Assembly: GCA_965279165.1 (NCBI GenBank)
Contig: OZ257140.1
Span: 2,728,001 to 2,792,000, forward strand
Direction of reading: 5' to 3'
From: JBAYIE01 sp965279165
Lineage (GTDB): Bacteria; Bacteroidota; Bacteroidia; UKL13-3
Length of the DNA stretch: 64,000 bases
The notes beneath the pieces are model-generated. The model was given only the letters and a program-made list of their open reading frames with translations. It made no database searches and was not told the origin of the DNA. How positions within the stretch are numbered: position 1 is the stretch's first letter; each line of letters opens with the position of its first letter. Shown here in pieces: positions 37,235 through 45,434 of the stretch. Both the position numbers and the translations under genes were made by a program.

Positions 37235-37273
37235 CTTAGTCGGAAAGAGTGCCCTTGGCTTACTACCGACAAG
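37235..37273 (+). promoter_or_regulatory. hairpin in the leader of rpsH
   Basis: CTT-A-GTCGG (37235-37243) can pair with CCGAC-AAG (37266-37273), leaving one bulged A, 15 bases before the rpsH start. The position in the only long gap of the spc block suggests an autoregulatory or processing site. Confidence 0.35.
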
Positions 37274-37287
37274 AAAGAATAAAAACT

Positions 37288-37686
37288 ATGACAGATCCAA
37301 TAGCAGATTACTTGACAAGGTTGCGTAATGCGATAAAAGCTAACCATCGCATTGTTGAAATCCCTTCATCCAAGTTAAAAAAGGAGATCACCAAAGTGCT
37401 CTTCGAAAAAGGTTATATCTTAAACTATAAGTTTGAAGATGTAGTAAACCATCAAGGCGTTATCAAAATCGCCTTAAAATACCATCCTGTAACAAAAACC
37501 CCTGCCATTAAAAAGCTGGAGCGTGTAAGTACTCCCGGATTAAGAAGATATACCGGTGTGTCGCTTATGCCTAAAGTAATTAACGGACTGGGAGTTGCCA
37601 TTGTAACCACTTCTAAAGGGGTTATGTCGGACAAGGAAGCCAGAAAATTAAACGTTGGCGGTGAAGTTTTATGTTACGTTTATTAA
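37288..37686 (+). CDS. rpsH: 30S ribosomal protein S8 (uS8)
   Basis: 16S rRNA central-domain binder and, in enteric bacteria, repressor of the spc operon; 132 residues. The ATG at 37288 (MTDPIADYLTRLRNAIKANH) is the family start; the frame from 37249 adds 13 unrelated residues. GVMSDKEARKLNVGGEVLCYVY is the conserved C-terminus. It follows a 138-base gap after rpsN. Confidence 0.97.
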   Translation: MTDPIADYLTRLRNAIKANHRIVEIPSSKLKKEITKVLFEKGYILNYKFEDVVNHQGVIKIALKYHPVTKTPAIKKLERVSTPGLRRYTGVSLMPKVINGLGVAIVTTSKGVMSDKEARKLNVGGEVLCYVY

Positions 37687-37691
37687 TCAAT

Positions 37692-37697
37692 AAGGAG
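37692..37697 (+). promoter_or_regulatory. Shine-Dalgarno-like site before rplF
   Basis: AAGGAG eight bases before the rplF ATG is a canonical SD, unusual among neighbouring genes that have A-rich leaders only. Confidence 0.5.
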
Positions 37698-37705
37698 AAA
37701 GTAGC

Positions 37706-38260
37706 ATGTCACGTATAGGAAAAGCACCAATTAAAGTATTACCCGGAGTAGAAGTGAAAGTTTCTGCAGCCAATCTGGTAAGCATAAAAGGACCAAAAGG
37801 TGAATTACACCAACAGGTTGATCAAGATTTAAAAGTAGTGGTAGAAAATGGAGAAATCCAGGTAACCCGCCCTACAGAACAAAAACGTCATAAGGCATTA
37901 CATGGCTTATACCGTTCGTTGTTGAATAATATGGTATTTGGTGTAACAACCGGATACAAAGTTCGCCAGGAGTTAGTGGGTGTGGGTTATAAAGCAGCCA
38001 ATAACGGAAATATCCTGGATTTAATCCTTGGTTATTCCCATCATGTTTACTTCGAAATTCCTAAGGAATTACAAGTAAAAACAGAACAGGAAAAAGGAAA
38101 AAATCCAATTATTACCCTGGAAGGTTGCGATAAGCAATTAATCGGACAGGTAGCTGCAAAAATCCGCAGTTTACGTAAACCTGAACCATACAAAGGAAAA
38201 GGTATCAAATTTGAAGGTGAAGTGCTTAGAAGAAAAGCAGGTAAAACAGCTTCTAAATAA
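37706..38260 (+). CDS. rplF: 50S ribosomal protein L6 (uL6)
   Basis: Protein near the sarcin-ricin loop, 184 residues. MSRIGKAPIKVLPGVEVKV, then HGLYRSLLNNMVFGVTTGY, VGVGYKAANNGNILDL and the C-terminal AKIRSLRKPEPYKGKGIKFEGE. One of the few genes here with a good SD. Confidence 0.97.
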   Translation: MSRIGKAPIKVLPGVEVKVSAANLVSIKGPKGELHQQVDQDLKVVVENGEIQVTRPTEQKRHKALHGLYRSLLNNMVFGVTTGYKVRQELVGVGYKAANNGNILDLILGYSHHVYFEIPKELQVKTEQEKGKNPIITLEGCDKQLIGQVAAKIRSLRKPEPYKGKGIKFEGEVLRRKAGKTASK

Positions 38261-38269
38261 TTTAACACT

Positions 38270-38620
38270 ATGGCAGTACTTAAGAAAATCGCAAGAAGAA
38301 CAAAAATCAAAAGAGGTATCCGTAACCGTGTATTCGGTACTCCGGAAAGACCTAGATTGTCGGTGTTCCGTAGCAATATGGAAATATATGCCCAGTTAAT
38401 TGATGATGTGCATGGCAAAACACTTGCTTATGCAACTTCAAAGAAGTTAACAGACAAAGTAAACAAAACAGCGAAAGCTGCTCTTGTTGGAAAAGAATTG
38501 GCAGAGAAAGCAGCTCAGGCAGGTTTAACCACCTGTGTGTTCGACCGGAATGGCTATTTATTTCATGGTAGGGTTAAGAGTTTAGCGGATGGAGCCAGAG
38601 AAGGTGGTTTGCAATTCTAA
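38270..38620 (+). CDS. rplR: 50S ribosomal protein L18 (uL18)
   Basis: 5S rRNA-binding protein, 116 residues. RRTKIKRGIRNRVFGTPERPRLSVFRSNMEIYAQ and FDRNGYLFHGRVKSLADGAREGGLQF are diagnostic. Confidence 0.97.
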   Translation: MAVLKKIARRTKIKRGIRNRVFGTPERPRLSVFRSNMEIYAQLIDDVHGKTLAYATSKKLTDKVNKTAKAALVGKELAEKAAQAGLTTCVFDRNGYLFHGRVKSLADGAREGGLQF

Positions 38621-38638
38621 TTAATTAAAAAGTAAATT

Positions 38639-39157
38639 ATGTCAACAGCAAACGTAAAAAGAGTAAAATCAAGCGATATAGAATTAAAAGAAAAAGTTGT
38701 TTCGATTAATCGTGTTGCGAAAGTTACCAAAGGTGGCCGTACATTCAGCTTTTCTGCTCTGGTAGTAGTAGGCGATGGAAACGGAATAGTAGGTTACGGT
38801 TTGGGTAAAGCCAACGAGGTAACGGATGCAATCTCTAAAGGAATTGATGATGCAAAGAAAAACCTGGTAAAAGTACCGGTTATGAAAGGCACCGTTCCCC
38901 ATGATCAGTTAGGTAAATATGGCGGAGGACGCGTGTTTTTAAAACCTGCCGCACATGGAACAGGAGTTATAGCAGGTGGTGCAATGCGTGCCGTTTTAGA
39001 AAGCGCCGGTATAACAGACGTATTGGCAAAATCGAAAGGTTCTTCAAACCCACATAATGTGGTAAAAGCAACCATCGACGCCTTGTTAAATATGCGTGAT
39101 GCGATAACCGTAGCACAACACAGAAGTATCGGATTGAAAAAAGTATTTAATGGTTAA
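38639..39157 (+). CDS. rpsE: 30S ribosomal protein S5 (uS5)
   Basis: Decoding-fidelity and mRNA-unwinding protein, 172 residues. LKEKVVSINRVAKVTKGGRTFSFSALVVVGDGNGIVGYGLGKANEV is the double-stranded-RNA-binding half; AAHGTGVIAGGAMRAVLESAGI and KSKGSSNPHNVVKATIDAL follow. Confidence 0.98.
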   Translation: MSTANVKRVKSSDIELKEKVVSINRVAKVTKGGRTFSFSALVVVGDGNGIVGYGLGKANEVTDAISKGIDDAKKNLVKVPVMKGTVPHDQLGKYGGGRVFLKPAAHGTGVIAGGAMRAVLESAGITDVLAKSKGSSNPHNVVKATIDALLNMRDAITVAQHRSIGLKKVFNG

Positions 39158-39161
39158 TAGC

Positions 39162-39341
39162 ATGGAAAAGGTAAAAATAACACAGGTAAAAAGTATTATC
39201 GACAGACCGGAAAACCAGAAAAGAACGGTTCGGGCCCTGGGTTTTACAAAAATGCACCAGACCATTGAAAAAGAGGTTACTCCTCAAATTCAAGGGATGA
39301 TTCGCAAAGTATCCCATCTCTTAAAAATTGAAAAAGTTTAA
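39162..39341 (+). CDS. rpmD: 50S ribosomal protein L30 (uL30)
   Basis: Small large-subunit protein, 59 residues: MEKVKITQVKSIIDRPENQK, ALGFTKMHQTIEKE. I chose the ATG at 39162, four bases after the rpsE stop, because it gives the usual L30 start; an ATG at 39150 overlapping rpsE would add four residues. Confidence 0.95.
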   Translation: MEKVKITQVKSIIDRPENQKRTVRALGFTKMHQTIEKEVTPQIQGMIRKVSHLLKIEKV

Positions 39342-39359
39342 TTACTAATAGTACACGTA

Positions 39360-39809
39360 ATGAAATTACATACATTAAAACCTGCTGCAGGTTCGACCCA
39401 TAGAGAAGGCAAGCGTATTGGTAGAGGAGAAGGTTCCGGTAAAGGTGGAACTGCTACACGCGGTCATAAAGGTGCCGGATCCCGTTCAGGTACATCAGCA
39501 AAACGTGGTTTTGAAGGAGGTCAAATGCCTTTATACAGACGTATTCCTAAGTTTGGTTTTAAAAACCTAAACCGTGTTGCGTTTAAACCAATTAACCTTG
39601 ATACTATCCAGTCGTTGGCTGCAACTAAAGGAATCAAGTCGTTCGACCATGAGACATTCGTAGTTAACGGACTTGCATCTAAAAAAGATATTATCAAAAT
39701 TTTGGGACGTGGTAAATTAGAAGCTGCTGTCGAAATTAAAGCAAATGCTTTCTCGGAAACAGCTATCAAAGCTATTGAAGCCGCAGGTGGAACAGCGACT
39801 AAAATCTAA
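39360..39809 (+). CDS. rplO: 50S ribosomal protein L15 (uL15)
   Basis: 23S rRNA-binding scaffold protein, 149 residues. MKLHTLKPAAGSTHREGKRIGRGEGSGKGGTATRGHKGAGSRSG-type start and FEGGQMPLYRRIPKFGFKN are diagnostic. Confidence 0.98.
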   Translation: MKLHTLKPAAGSTHREGKRIGRGEGSGKGGTATRGHKGAGSRSGTSAKRGFEGGQMPLYRRIPKFGFKNLNRVAFKPINLDTIQSLAATKGIKSFDHETFVVNGLASKKDIIKILGRGKLEAAVEIKANAFSETAIKAIEAAGGTATKI

Positions 39810-39817
39810 GCTAACGC

Positions 39818-41176
39818 ATGAAGAAAATCATCGAAACCATAAAAAATATTTACCGGATTGAAGAGCTAAGGTATAAACTGGCTATCACTTTCTGGATGTT
39901 GCTGATTTACCGTTTTGGTACCTATGTAACATTACCCGGAGTGGATCCTAATATGCTGCAAGGTTCTGCTAAACAAGCATCGGGAGGTATTTTTGGTTTA
40001 ATCAATATGTTTGCCGGTGGTGCATTCGGACGTGGGTCCATCTTTGCACTCGGTATTATGCCGTATATCTCTGCATCTATCGTGGTGCAGTTATTAACGA
40101 TGGCGGTTCCAACTTTCCAGAAAATGCAAAAAGAAGGAGAAGATGGCCGCAGAAAGATCAACCAGATTACACGCTACTTAACCATTATTATTACCGCTGT
40201 ACAATCGGTAGGTTTCTTAATCAATTTAAAATCGGAAAATCCCAATGCTATTGTTTCTAACATGGCAGGATCAGGTGTTTCCGACTTTATGTTTATGTTT
40301 ACATCCATCGTAATACTTACAGCTAGTACCATGTTTGTATTGTGGTTGGGAGAAAGAATTACCGATAAGGGAATTGGTAACGGTGTTTCGTTGATTATCA
40401 TGATTGGAATTATCGCCCGTTTGCCTTTTGCATTCTGGGATGAGTTTACTTTTAAATTAACCGAAGCAGGAGGAGGATTGGTAATATTCTTGGTTGAAAT
40501 TGCTGCCCTGTTCGCTGTTATCATGGGGGTTATTATGTTGGTGCAGGGAACCAGAAAGATTCCGGTTCAGTATGCCAAACGTATCGTAGGAAACCGCCAA
40601 TACGGAGGGGTTCGTCAGTATATTCCTTTAAAAGTGAATGCTGCCGGGGTTATGCCTATCATTTTTGCGCAAGCATTGATGTTTATTCCATCTACGGTGG
40701 CTCAGTTTTTCCCTAATTACGAAAGCATGCAGGGAATTATATCCACCTTTATTAATCCGGCTTCGTTGGGGTATAACCTTACCTTTGCAACCCTGATTAT
40801 ATTGTTTACGTATTTCTATACCGCCATTGCAGTTAACCCTGTACAAATAGCGGATGATATGAAACGAAATGGCGGATTTATTCCGGGCATTAAGCCGGGT
40901 AAAGCCACCAGCAGTTTTATTGATAATGTAATGTCGCGTATCACTTTCCCGGGCTCTATATTTCTTGCAATCGTGGCAATTTTGCCATCCCTTGCCGGTG
41001 TATTAAGCATCAATAGCCAGTTTGCCCAGTTTTATGGTGGAACTTCCCTGTTGATTATGGTGGGTGTGGTATTGGATACATTACAGCAAATTGAAAGTCA
41101 CTTGTTGATGCGCCACTATGATGGTCTGATGAAATCGGGCAGGATTAAAGGGCGTACAGCAGTAGGAGCCGCTTAA
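39818..41176 (+). CDS. secY: preprotein translocase subunit SecY
   Basis: Channel subunit of the Sec translocon in the inner membrane, 452 residues with about ten hydrophobic segments. Visible landmarks: the plug-region start (YRFGTYVTLPGVDP), FGRGSIFALGIMPYISASIVVQLL, GNGVSLIIMIGI, the cytoplasmic loop RKIPVQYAKRIVG, and AVNPVQIADDMKRNGGFIPGI. Neither adk nor map follows; infA comes next behind its own promoter. Confidence 0.98.
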   Translation: MKKIIETIKNIYRIEELRYKLAITFWMLLIYRFGTYVTLPGVDPNMLQGSAKQASGGIFGLINMFAGGAFGRGSIFALGIMPYISASIVVQLLTMAVPTFQKMQKEGEDGRRKINQITRYLTIIITAVQSVGFLINLKSENPNAIVSNMAGSGVSDFMFMFTSIVILTASTMFVLWLGERITDKGIGNGVSLIIMIGIIARLPFAFWDEFTFKLTEAGGGLVIFLVEIAALFAVIMGVIMLVQGTRKIPVQYAKRIVGNRQYGGVRQYIPLKVNAAGVMPIIFAQALMFIPSTVAQFFPNYESMQGIISTFINPASLGYNLTFATLIILFTYFYTAIAVNPVQIADDMKRNGGFIPGIKPGKATSSFIDNVMSRITFPGSIFLAIVAILPSLAGVLSINSQFAQFYGGTSLLIMVGVVLDTLQQIESHLLMRHYDGLMKSGRIKGRTAVGAA

Positions 41177-41182
41177 ATAAGT

Positions 41183-41213
41183 TTTGAAAATACAATTTCT
41201 TAAACTATTTTTG
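41183..41213 (+). promoter_or_regulatory. internal promoter before infA
   Basis: TTTG at 41183-41186, 19 bases, then TATTTTTG at 41206-41213 match the Bacteroidota consensus. It lies in the secY-infA gap, 17 bases before the infA ATG. Confidence 0.5.
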
Positions 41214-41229
41214 CAGCCCCAATAAAAGT

Positions 41230-41448
41230 ATGTCGAAACAAGCACTGATTAAACAAGACGGAGTAATCACGGAGTCGCTATCCAATGCGATGTTCAGGGT
41301 ACGTCTTGAAAATGGACATGAAATAATTGCCCATATTTCAGGTAAAATGAGGATGCATTACATCAAAATTTTACCGGGAGATAAAATATCGGTGGAAATG
41401 TCGCCATATGATTTAACTAAAGGAAGAATAATTTACAGGTATAAATAA
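41230..41448 (+). CDS. infA: translation initiation factor IF-1
   Basis: OB-fold factor that blocks the A site during initiation, 72 residues, the standard length. MSKQALIKQDGVITESLSNAMFRVRLENGHEIIAHISGKMRMHYIKILPGD-type sequence is unmistakable. Begins the alpha-like block behind a likely internal promoter. Confidence 0.98.
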   Translation: MSKQALIKQDGVITESLSNAMFRVRLENGHEIIAHISGKMRMHYIKILPGDKISVEMSPYDLTKGRIIYRYK

Positions 41449-41501
41449 CAACAAGCGAAAGCAAGTTTAAAAAACCGAAGAAAGAGATAAAGAAGTAACA
41501 C

Positions 41502-41618
41502 ATGAAAATAAGAGCATCTGTGAAAAAGCGCAGCGAAGACTGCATCATTGTGAAACGTCACGGGAGAGTGTACGTTATCAACAAGAAGAATCCAAAATTT
41601 AAACAACGTCAAGGATAA
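41502..41618 (+). CDS. rpmJ: 50S ribosomal protein L36 (bL36), cysteine-poor form
   Basis: Large-subunit protein of 38 residues read directly from the sequence: MKIRASVKKRSEDCIIVKRH, then GRVYVINKKNPKFKQRQG. Only one cysteine (Cys14) remains of the zinc-binding Cys3His set, so it is the zinc-independent form. Position between infA and rpsM is canonical. Confidence 0.96.
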   Translation: MKIRASVKKRSEDCIIVKRHGRVYVINKKNPKFKQRQG

Positions 41619-41627
41619 TATACTACT

Positions 41628-42005
41628 ATGGCAAGGATATCAGGTATCGATTTACCAAGAAATAAAAGAGGAGATATAGGACTAACCTACATATTTGGGA
41701 TAGGACGCTCCAAAGCGGTTGAAATTTTAACTGCATGTGGCGTGGAATTGAACAAAAAGGTTCAGGACTGGAACGACGAAGATTTGAATAAAATCCGTAA
41801 GCATATCACGGATCATATCACTGTAGAAGGTGAATTGAGATCTGAAAAGCAATTAAACATCAAGCGATTGATGGATATTGGATGTTACAGAGGTTTACGT
41901 CACCGTAAAGGATTACCGGTAAGAGGACAACGTACCCGCACCAACTCACGTACCCGTAAAGGAAAACGTAAGACAGTTGCAGGTAAGAAAAAAGTTACCA
42001 AATAA
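41628..42005 (+). CDS. rpsM: 30S ribosomal protein S13 (uS13)
   Basis: Head protein contacting P-site tRNA and the large subunit, 125 residues. MARISGIDLPRNKRGDIGLTYIFGIGRSKA, and the C-terminal CYRGLRHRKGLPVRGQRTRTNSRTRKGKRKT-type basic tail. Confidence 0.98.
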   Translation: MARISGIDLPRNKRGDIGLTYIFGIGRSKAVEILTACGVELNKKVQDWNDEDLNKIRKHITDHITVEGELRSEKQLNIKRLMDIGCYRGLRHRKGLPVRGQRTRTNSRTRKGKRKTVAGKKKVTK

Positions 42006-42029
42006 TCAGTAATAAGTAAAAGCAGCAAC

Positions 42030-42428
42030 ATGGCAACGAATACATCAAATAAAAAGACGAGCAAAAAGAGAAATGTAGCAATTGATGCGAACGGACAAGT
42101 TCATATCAAGGCAACATTCAATAATGTGATCATCTCTATTACCAATAGCAAAGGACAGGTTATTTCCTGGGCATCTGCCGGTAAGATGGGATTCAGAGGC
42201 TCAAAGAAAAACACCCCTTATGCAGCCCAAACTGCAGCTACCGACTGTGCGAAAGTAGCAGTAGATCTTGGATTGAAGAAGGTAGACGTGTTTGTAAAAG
42301 GACCTGGTTCAGGACGTGAGTCGGCAATCCGTACACTAGCTGTAGCAGGATTGGAAGTAATGTCGATACGCGATATCACCCCAATGCCACATAACGGTTG
42401 TCGCCCTCCAAAAAGCAGAAGAGTTTAA
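42030..42428 (+). CDS. rpsK: 30S ribosomal protein S11 (uS11)
   Basis: Platform protein near the mRNA exit, 132 residues. HIKATFNNVIISITNSKGQVISWASAGKMGFRGSKKNTPYAAQ and KGPGSGRESAIRTL, ending ITPMPHNGCRPPKSRRV, are all typical. Confidence 0.98.
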   Translation: MATNTSNKKTSKKRNVAIDANGQVHIKATFNNVIISITNSKGQVISWASAGKMGFRGSKKNTPYAAQTAATDCAKVAVDLGLKKVDVFVKGPGSGRESAIRTLAVAGLEVMSIRDITPMPHNGCRPPKSRRV

Positions 42429-42450
42429 TTAATATTAAGAAGCATTTACC

Positions 42451-43059
42451 ATGGCAAGATATATAGGACCAAAAACGAAGATTTCCAGAAAATTTAAGGA
42501 AGCGATTTTCGGACCGGATAAAGTATTCGAAAGAAGAAACTACCCTCCGGGACAACACGGTTTAACCCGTAAAAGATCTAAACAGACAGAATATGCTGTT
42601 CAGTTATCTGAAAAGCAAAAAGCAAAATATACATATGGTGTATTGGAGCGTCAGTTTTACAAAACTTACGAAGAAGCATCCCGTAAAAAAGGAATCAAAG
42701 GAGAAAATCTTTTGCGTTTTCTTGAAGCCCGTTTGGACAATACCGTGTATCGTTTAGGTATCGCACCTACTCGTGCAGCTGCTCGTCAATTAGTTTCTCA
42801 CCGCCATGTAACGGTTAACGGAAAAGTTGTAAATATTGCTTCTTATTCTTTACGTCCGGGTGATGTAGTTGCGGTTCGCGAGAAATCAAAAACCCTAGAA
42901 ACGATTGTGGAAGCTATTCACATGGGTAATGCAAAGAAATTTAACTGGTTGAATTGGGATGAAAAAGCGATGACAGGAACTTTTATGTCATACCCTGAAA
43001 GAGACCAAATTCCTGAGAATATCAAGGAACAATTAATTGTGGAATTGTATTCTAAATAA
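42451..43059 (+). CDS. rpsD: 30S ribosomal protein S4 (uS4)
   Basis: Primary 16S rRNA binder, 202 residues, with an S4 RNA-binding domain (LDNTVYRLGIAPTRAAARQLVSHRHVTVNGKVVNIASY). The N-terminus lacks zinc-binding cysteines. PPGQHGLTRKRSKQTEYAVQLSEKQKAKYTYGV is conserved. Confidence 0.98.
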   Translation: MARYIGPKTKISRKFKEAIFGPDKVFERRNYPPGQHGLTRKRSKQTEYAVQLSEKQKAKYTYGVLERQFYKTYEEASRKKGIKGENLLRFLEARLDNTVYRLGIAPTRAAARQLVSHRHVTVNGKVVNIASYSLRPGDVVAVREKSKTLETIVEAIHMGNAKKFNWLNWDEKAMTGTFMSYPERDQIPENIKEQLIVELYSK

Positions 43060-43081
43060 TAACTATAAATAAATAATATAA

Positions 43082-44074
43082 ATGGCAATACTTGCTTTTC
43101 AAAAACCGGATAAGGTAATCATGCATAAAGATACTGACTTTTTTGGTCAGTTTGAGTTTCGCCCTTTAGAAAAAGGATATGGTGTTACCATTGGTAATGC
43201 GTTAAGAAGAATATTACTTTCCTCCCTGGAAGGTTATGCCATTACTTCTGTGAAATTTACAGGAGTAGACCACGAGTTCTCTACCATCAAAGGAGTGATC
43301 GAAGATGTAGTAGAAATCGTGTTGAACATGAAACAAGTACGTTTCAAACGTATTGTGGATGGTATCGATACCGAAAAGATTTTTATTAATATCAAAGGAC
43401 AGGAAACATTCACAGCAGGAGATATTTCTAAACAAACCAATACATTCAAGGTGTTGAACCCTGATTTGGTTATCTGTCATATGGATCCTAAAACCCATAT
43501 CGAATTAGAAATTACCGTGGATAAAGGTAGAGGTTATGTTCCTTCAGAGGAAAACAAACCGAAAGATGCAGTTGTGGGTGTAATTCCAATTGATGCTATT
43601 TTTACGCCTATTAAAAACGTAAAATACAGTGTTGAAGATTACCGTGTTGAGCAAAAAACAGATTACGAGAAATTGGCAATTGAAATCGCTACCGATGGAT
43701 CTATCCATCCGGAAGATGCTTTGAAAGAAGCAGCAAAGATTTTAATTCAGCATTTCATGTTGTTCTCTGATGAGTTGATTACTTTAGACACTCAAGTGAA
43801 AGAAGCTCCGGCTGAAGTGGATGAAAACGTTTTACATATCCGTAAGATTTTAAAAACACCTCTTTCTGACTTAGACTTATCGGTACGTGCATACAACTGT
43901 TTAAAAGCTGCTGATATCAAAAGTTTATCGGATCTGGTAAGTTATGATATCGGAGATTTATTGAAGTTCCGTAATTTTGGTAAGAAGTCGTTAAGCGAGT
44001 TAGAAGAACTTGTAAGAGACAAAGGACTTACTTTCGGAATGGATGTTGCAAAATATTTAACGAACGAAGACTAA
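43082..44074 (+). CDS. rpoA: DNA-directed RNA polymerase alpha subunit
   Basis: Assembly scaffold and activator contact of RNA polymerase, 330 residues. The N-terminal domain has FRPLEKGYGVTIGNALRRILLSSLEGYAI; the C-terminal domain (about 250-320) has LDLSVRAYNCLKAADIKSLSDLVSY and FRNFGKKSLSELEELV, the helix-hairpin-helix DNA-binding part. Canonical position between rpsD and rplQ. Confidence 0.98.
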   Translation: MAILAFQKPDKVIMHKDTDFFGQFEFRPLEKGYGVTIGNALRRILLSSLEGYAITSVKFTGVDHEFSTIKGVIEDVVEIVLNMKQVRFKRIVDGIDTEKIFINIKGQETFTAGDISKQTNTFKVLNPDLVICHMDPKTHIELEITVDKGRGYVPSEENKPKDAVVGVIPIDAIFTPIKNVKYSVEDYRVEQKTDYEKLAIEIATDGSIHPEDALKEAAKILIQHFMLFSDELITLDTQVKEAPAEVDENVLHIRKILKTPLSDLDLSVRAYNCLKAADIKSLSDLVSYDIGDLLKFRNFGKKSLSELEELVRDKGLTFGMDVAKYLTNED

Positions 44075-44116
44075 TTTTAAGGAGGAGTAAGGAATTTACT
44101 TCTAATAATATCAAAG

Positions 44117-44611
44117 ATGAGACACGGGAATACAGTAAATAAATTAAGCAGAACAGCATCGCACCGCAGGGCTTTATTAAGCAATATGGCTGCCTCTTTA
44201 ATTCTGCAGAAAAAGATTACCACTACAGTGGCAAAGGCAAAAGCATTGAAAAAATACGTTGAGCCAATGATTACCAAAGCTAAAGATGATACTACCCATT
44301 CGCGCAGAACGGTATTCAGTTACCTGCAAAGCAAAGATGCGGTTAAAGAATTGTTTGGGCCGGTAGCAGAGAAAGTTGGTAACAGACCGGGCGGATACAC
44401 CCGCATCCTGCGTTTGATGAACCGTAAAGGGGATAATGCAGAAATGGCAATAATGGAGTTGGTTGATTTCAATGAAGCTATGTTGGCAGATAAAACAGCA
44501 AAAGCCGGTAAGAAAACCACCCGTAGAGGACGTAAGCCTGCAGTTAAGAAAGCAGAAGACAGCAAACCGGAGACAACTACTCCTGAAGCTACCGATAACG
44601 CAGCTGAGTAA
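44117..44611 (+). CDS. rplQ: 50S ribosomal protein L17 (bL17) with extended tail
   Basis: Large-subunit tunnel-exit protein, 164 residues. MRHGNTVNKLSRTASHRRALLSNMAASLI and GNRPGGYTRILRLMNRKGDNAEMAIMELVD are diagnostic. The last 40 residues are a Lys/Arg-rich then acidic tail (KKTTRRGRKPAVKK, TTPEATDNAAE). An AAGGAGG at 44079-44085 is 31 bases before the start, too far for a normal SD. Last gene of the cluster. Confidence 0.97.
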   Translation: MRHGNTVNKLSRTASHRRALLSNMAASLILQKKITTTVAKAKALKKYVEPMITKAKDDTTHSRRTVFSYLQSKDAVKELFGPVAEKVGNRPGGYTRILRLMNRKGDNAEMAIMELVDFNEAMLADKTAKAGKKTTRRGRKPAVKKAEDSKPETTTPEATDNAAE

Positions 44612-44633
44612 TCAGCAATCGTATAACTTATAC

Positions 44634-44666
44634 AAGCCATTCAGACTATGTTTGAATGGCTTTTTT
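44634..44666 (+). terminator. rho-independent terminator of the ribosomal cluster
   Basis: AAGCCATTCA (44634-44643) pairs with TGAATGGCTT (44653-44662), loop of nine, followed by a T-run to 44666; 22 bases after the rplQ stop. Confidence 0.87.
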
Positions 44667-44672
44667 GTTGTT

Positions 44673-44755
44673 GGTTGACAGTTCACGGTTGTCGGTTCAC
44701 GGTTGACAGTTTACAGTTAACAGTGAACGGTGAACTGTCAACTGTCAACTGTACC
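44673..44755. repeat. GTTGACAGTTCACGG-type tandem and inverted repeat
   Basis: Iterated GTTGACAGTTCACGG-like units on the left and the complementary AACGGTGAACTGTCAACT on the right. GGTTGACAGTTCACGGTT at 44673-44690 has a near-perfect (16 of 18) inverted partner at about 44726-44743, so the region can form a long hairpin. It fills the gap after the rplQ terminator. Confidence 0.75.
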
Positions 44756-44758
44756 GAA

Positions 44759-45343
44759 TCATGGAATGATAACCCAGGTAGCAGAAGCATTTATTACCTG
44801 GATGATACCGCTTGATTTGTTGTAAAACAGCTTATCGCTATTTGCATTGGTGATTTCGGAAACATTGGGATATACGTTTGAACCAATGGTGTAGGCAACA
44901 TGGTATGGATACAAAACAGATTGCCAATCATCCACTGCCCAATAATTAAAGTTAAAGGAAGAATTTTGGAAAGTGATTTGAATTTCTTGTGTGTATCGGC
45001 TTTGGTTAAAAACTAAATTCAGATCCGGACGTACTTTTTCAAATCCCAATTTCATCAGTTCATAATTGTCTTTATTGGGATCGCAGCCGGTAGCTATTTC
45101 GGTAGTAAATGTTTGAAATACGGAACTTTTACCGCTCACCAATAAGATAGCAGTATCGCCTATATTGTTGGTAAATTTTAAGGTGTCACCGGTTTCGTAG
45201 GCAACTTTACTTCGTGCACTATCGTCGAGGTTATAAAAGATAGTAGTAGTGGTTGGACAATCTACTTCTTTCTTTCCGGTACAAGCATGAAACAAGGATA
45301 TTACTCCGGTTACGATTAACAAAATATAAACTTTCGATGCCAT
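44759..45343 (-). CDS. putative lipoprotein of unknown function
   Basis: Predicted lipoprotein of 194 residues from the ATG at 45343 (MASKVYILLIVTGVIS) with a lipobox LFHAC at about residues 17-21; a TTG at 45355 would add four residues. The mature part is beta-rich, with GDTLKFTNNIGDTAILLVSG. No known family is recognised. It is convergent with rplQ and separated by the repeat tract. Confidence 0.65.
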   Translation of the reverse strand: MASKVYILLIVTGVISLFHACTGKKEVDCPTTTTIFYNLDDSARSKVAYETGDTLKFTNNIGDTAILLVSGKSSVFQTFTTEIATGCDPNKDNYELMKLGFEKVRPDLNLVFNQSRYTQEIQITFQNSSFNFNYWAVDDWQSVLYPYHVAYTIGSNVYPNVSEITNANSDKLFYNKSSGIIQVINASATWVIIP

Positions 45344-45434
45344 TAAAGGTTTCAATATTTATTTAAAAGTAAATATTTTTTTTGGAAATGGAAGGGATAG
45401 AATTAATTGTGTTGTTTATAATGGTTTGTTCCGT

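Noticed and set aside
44673..44755. Repeat tract as a CRISPR array
   Set aside because: Units are contiguous without unique spacers and form an inverted structure; no cas genes are nearby.
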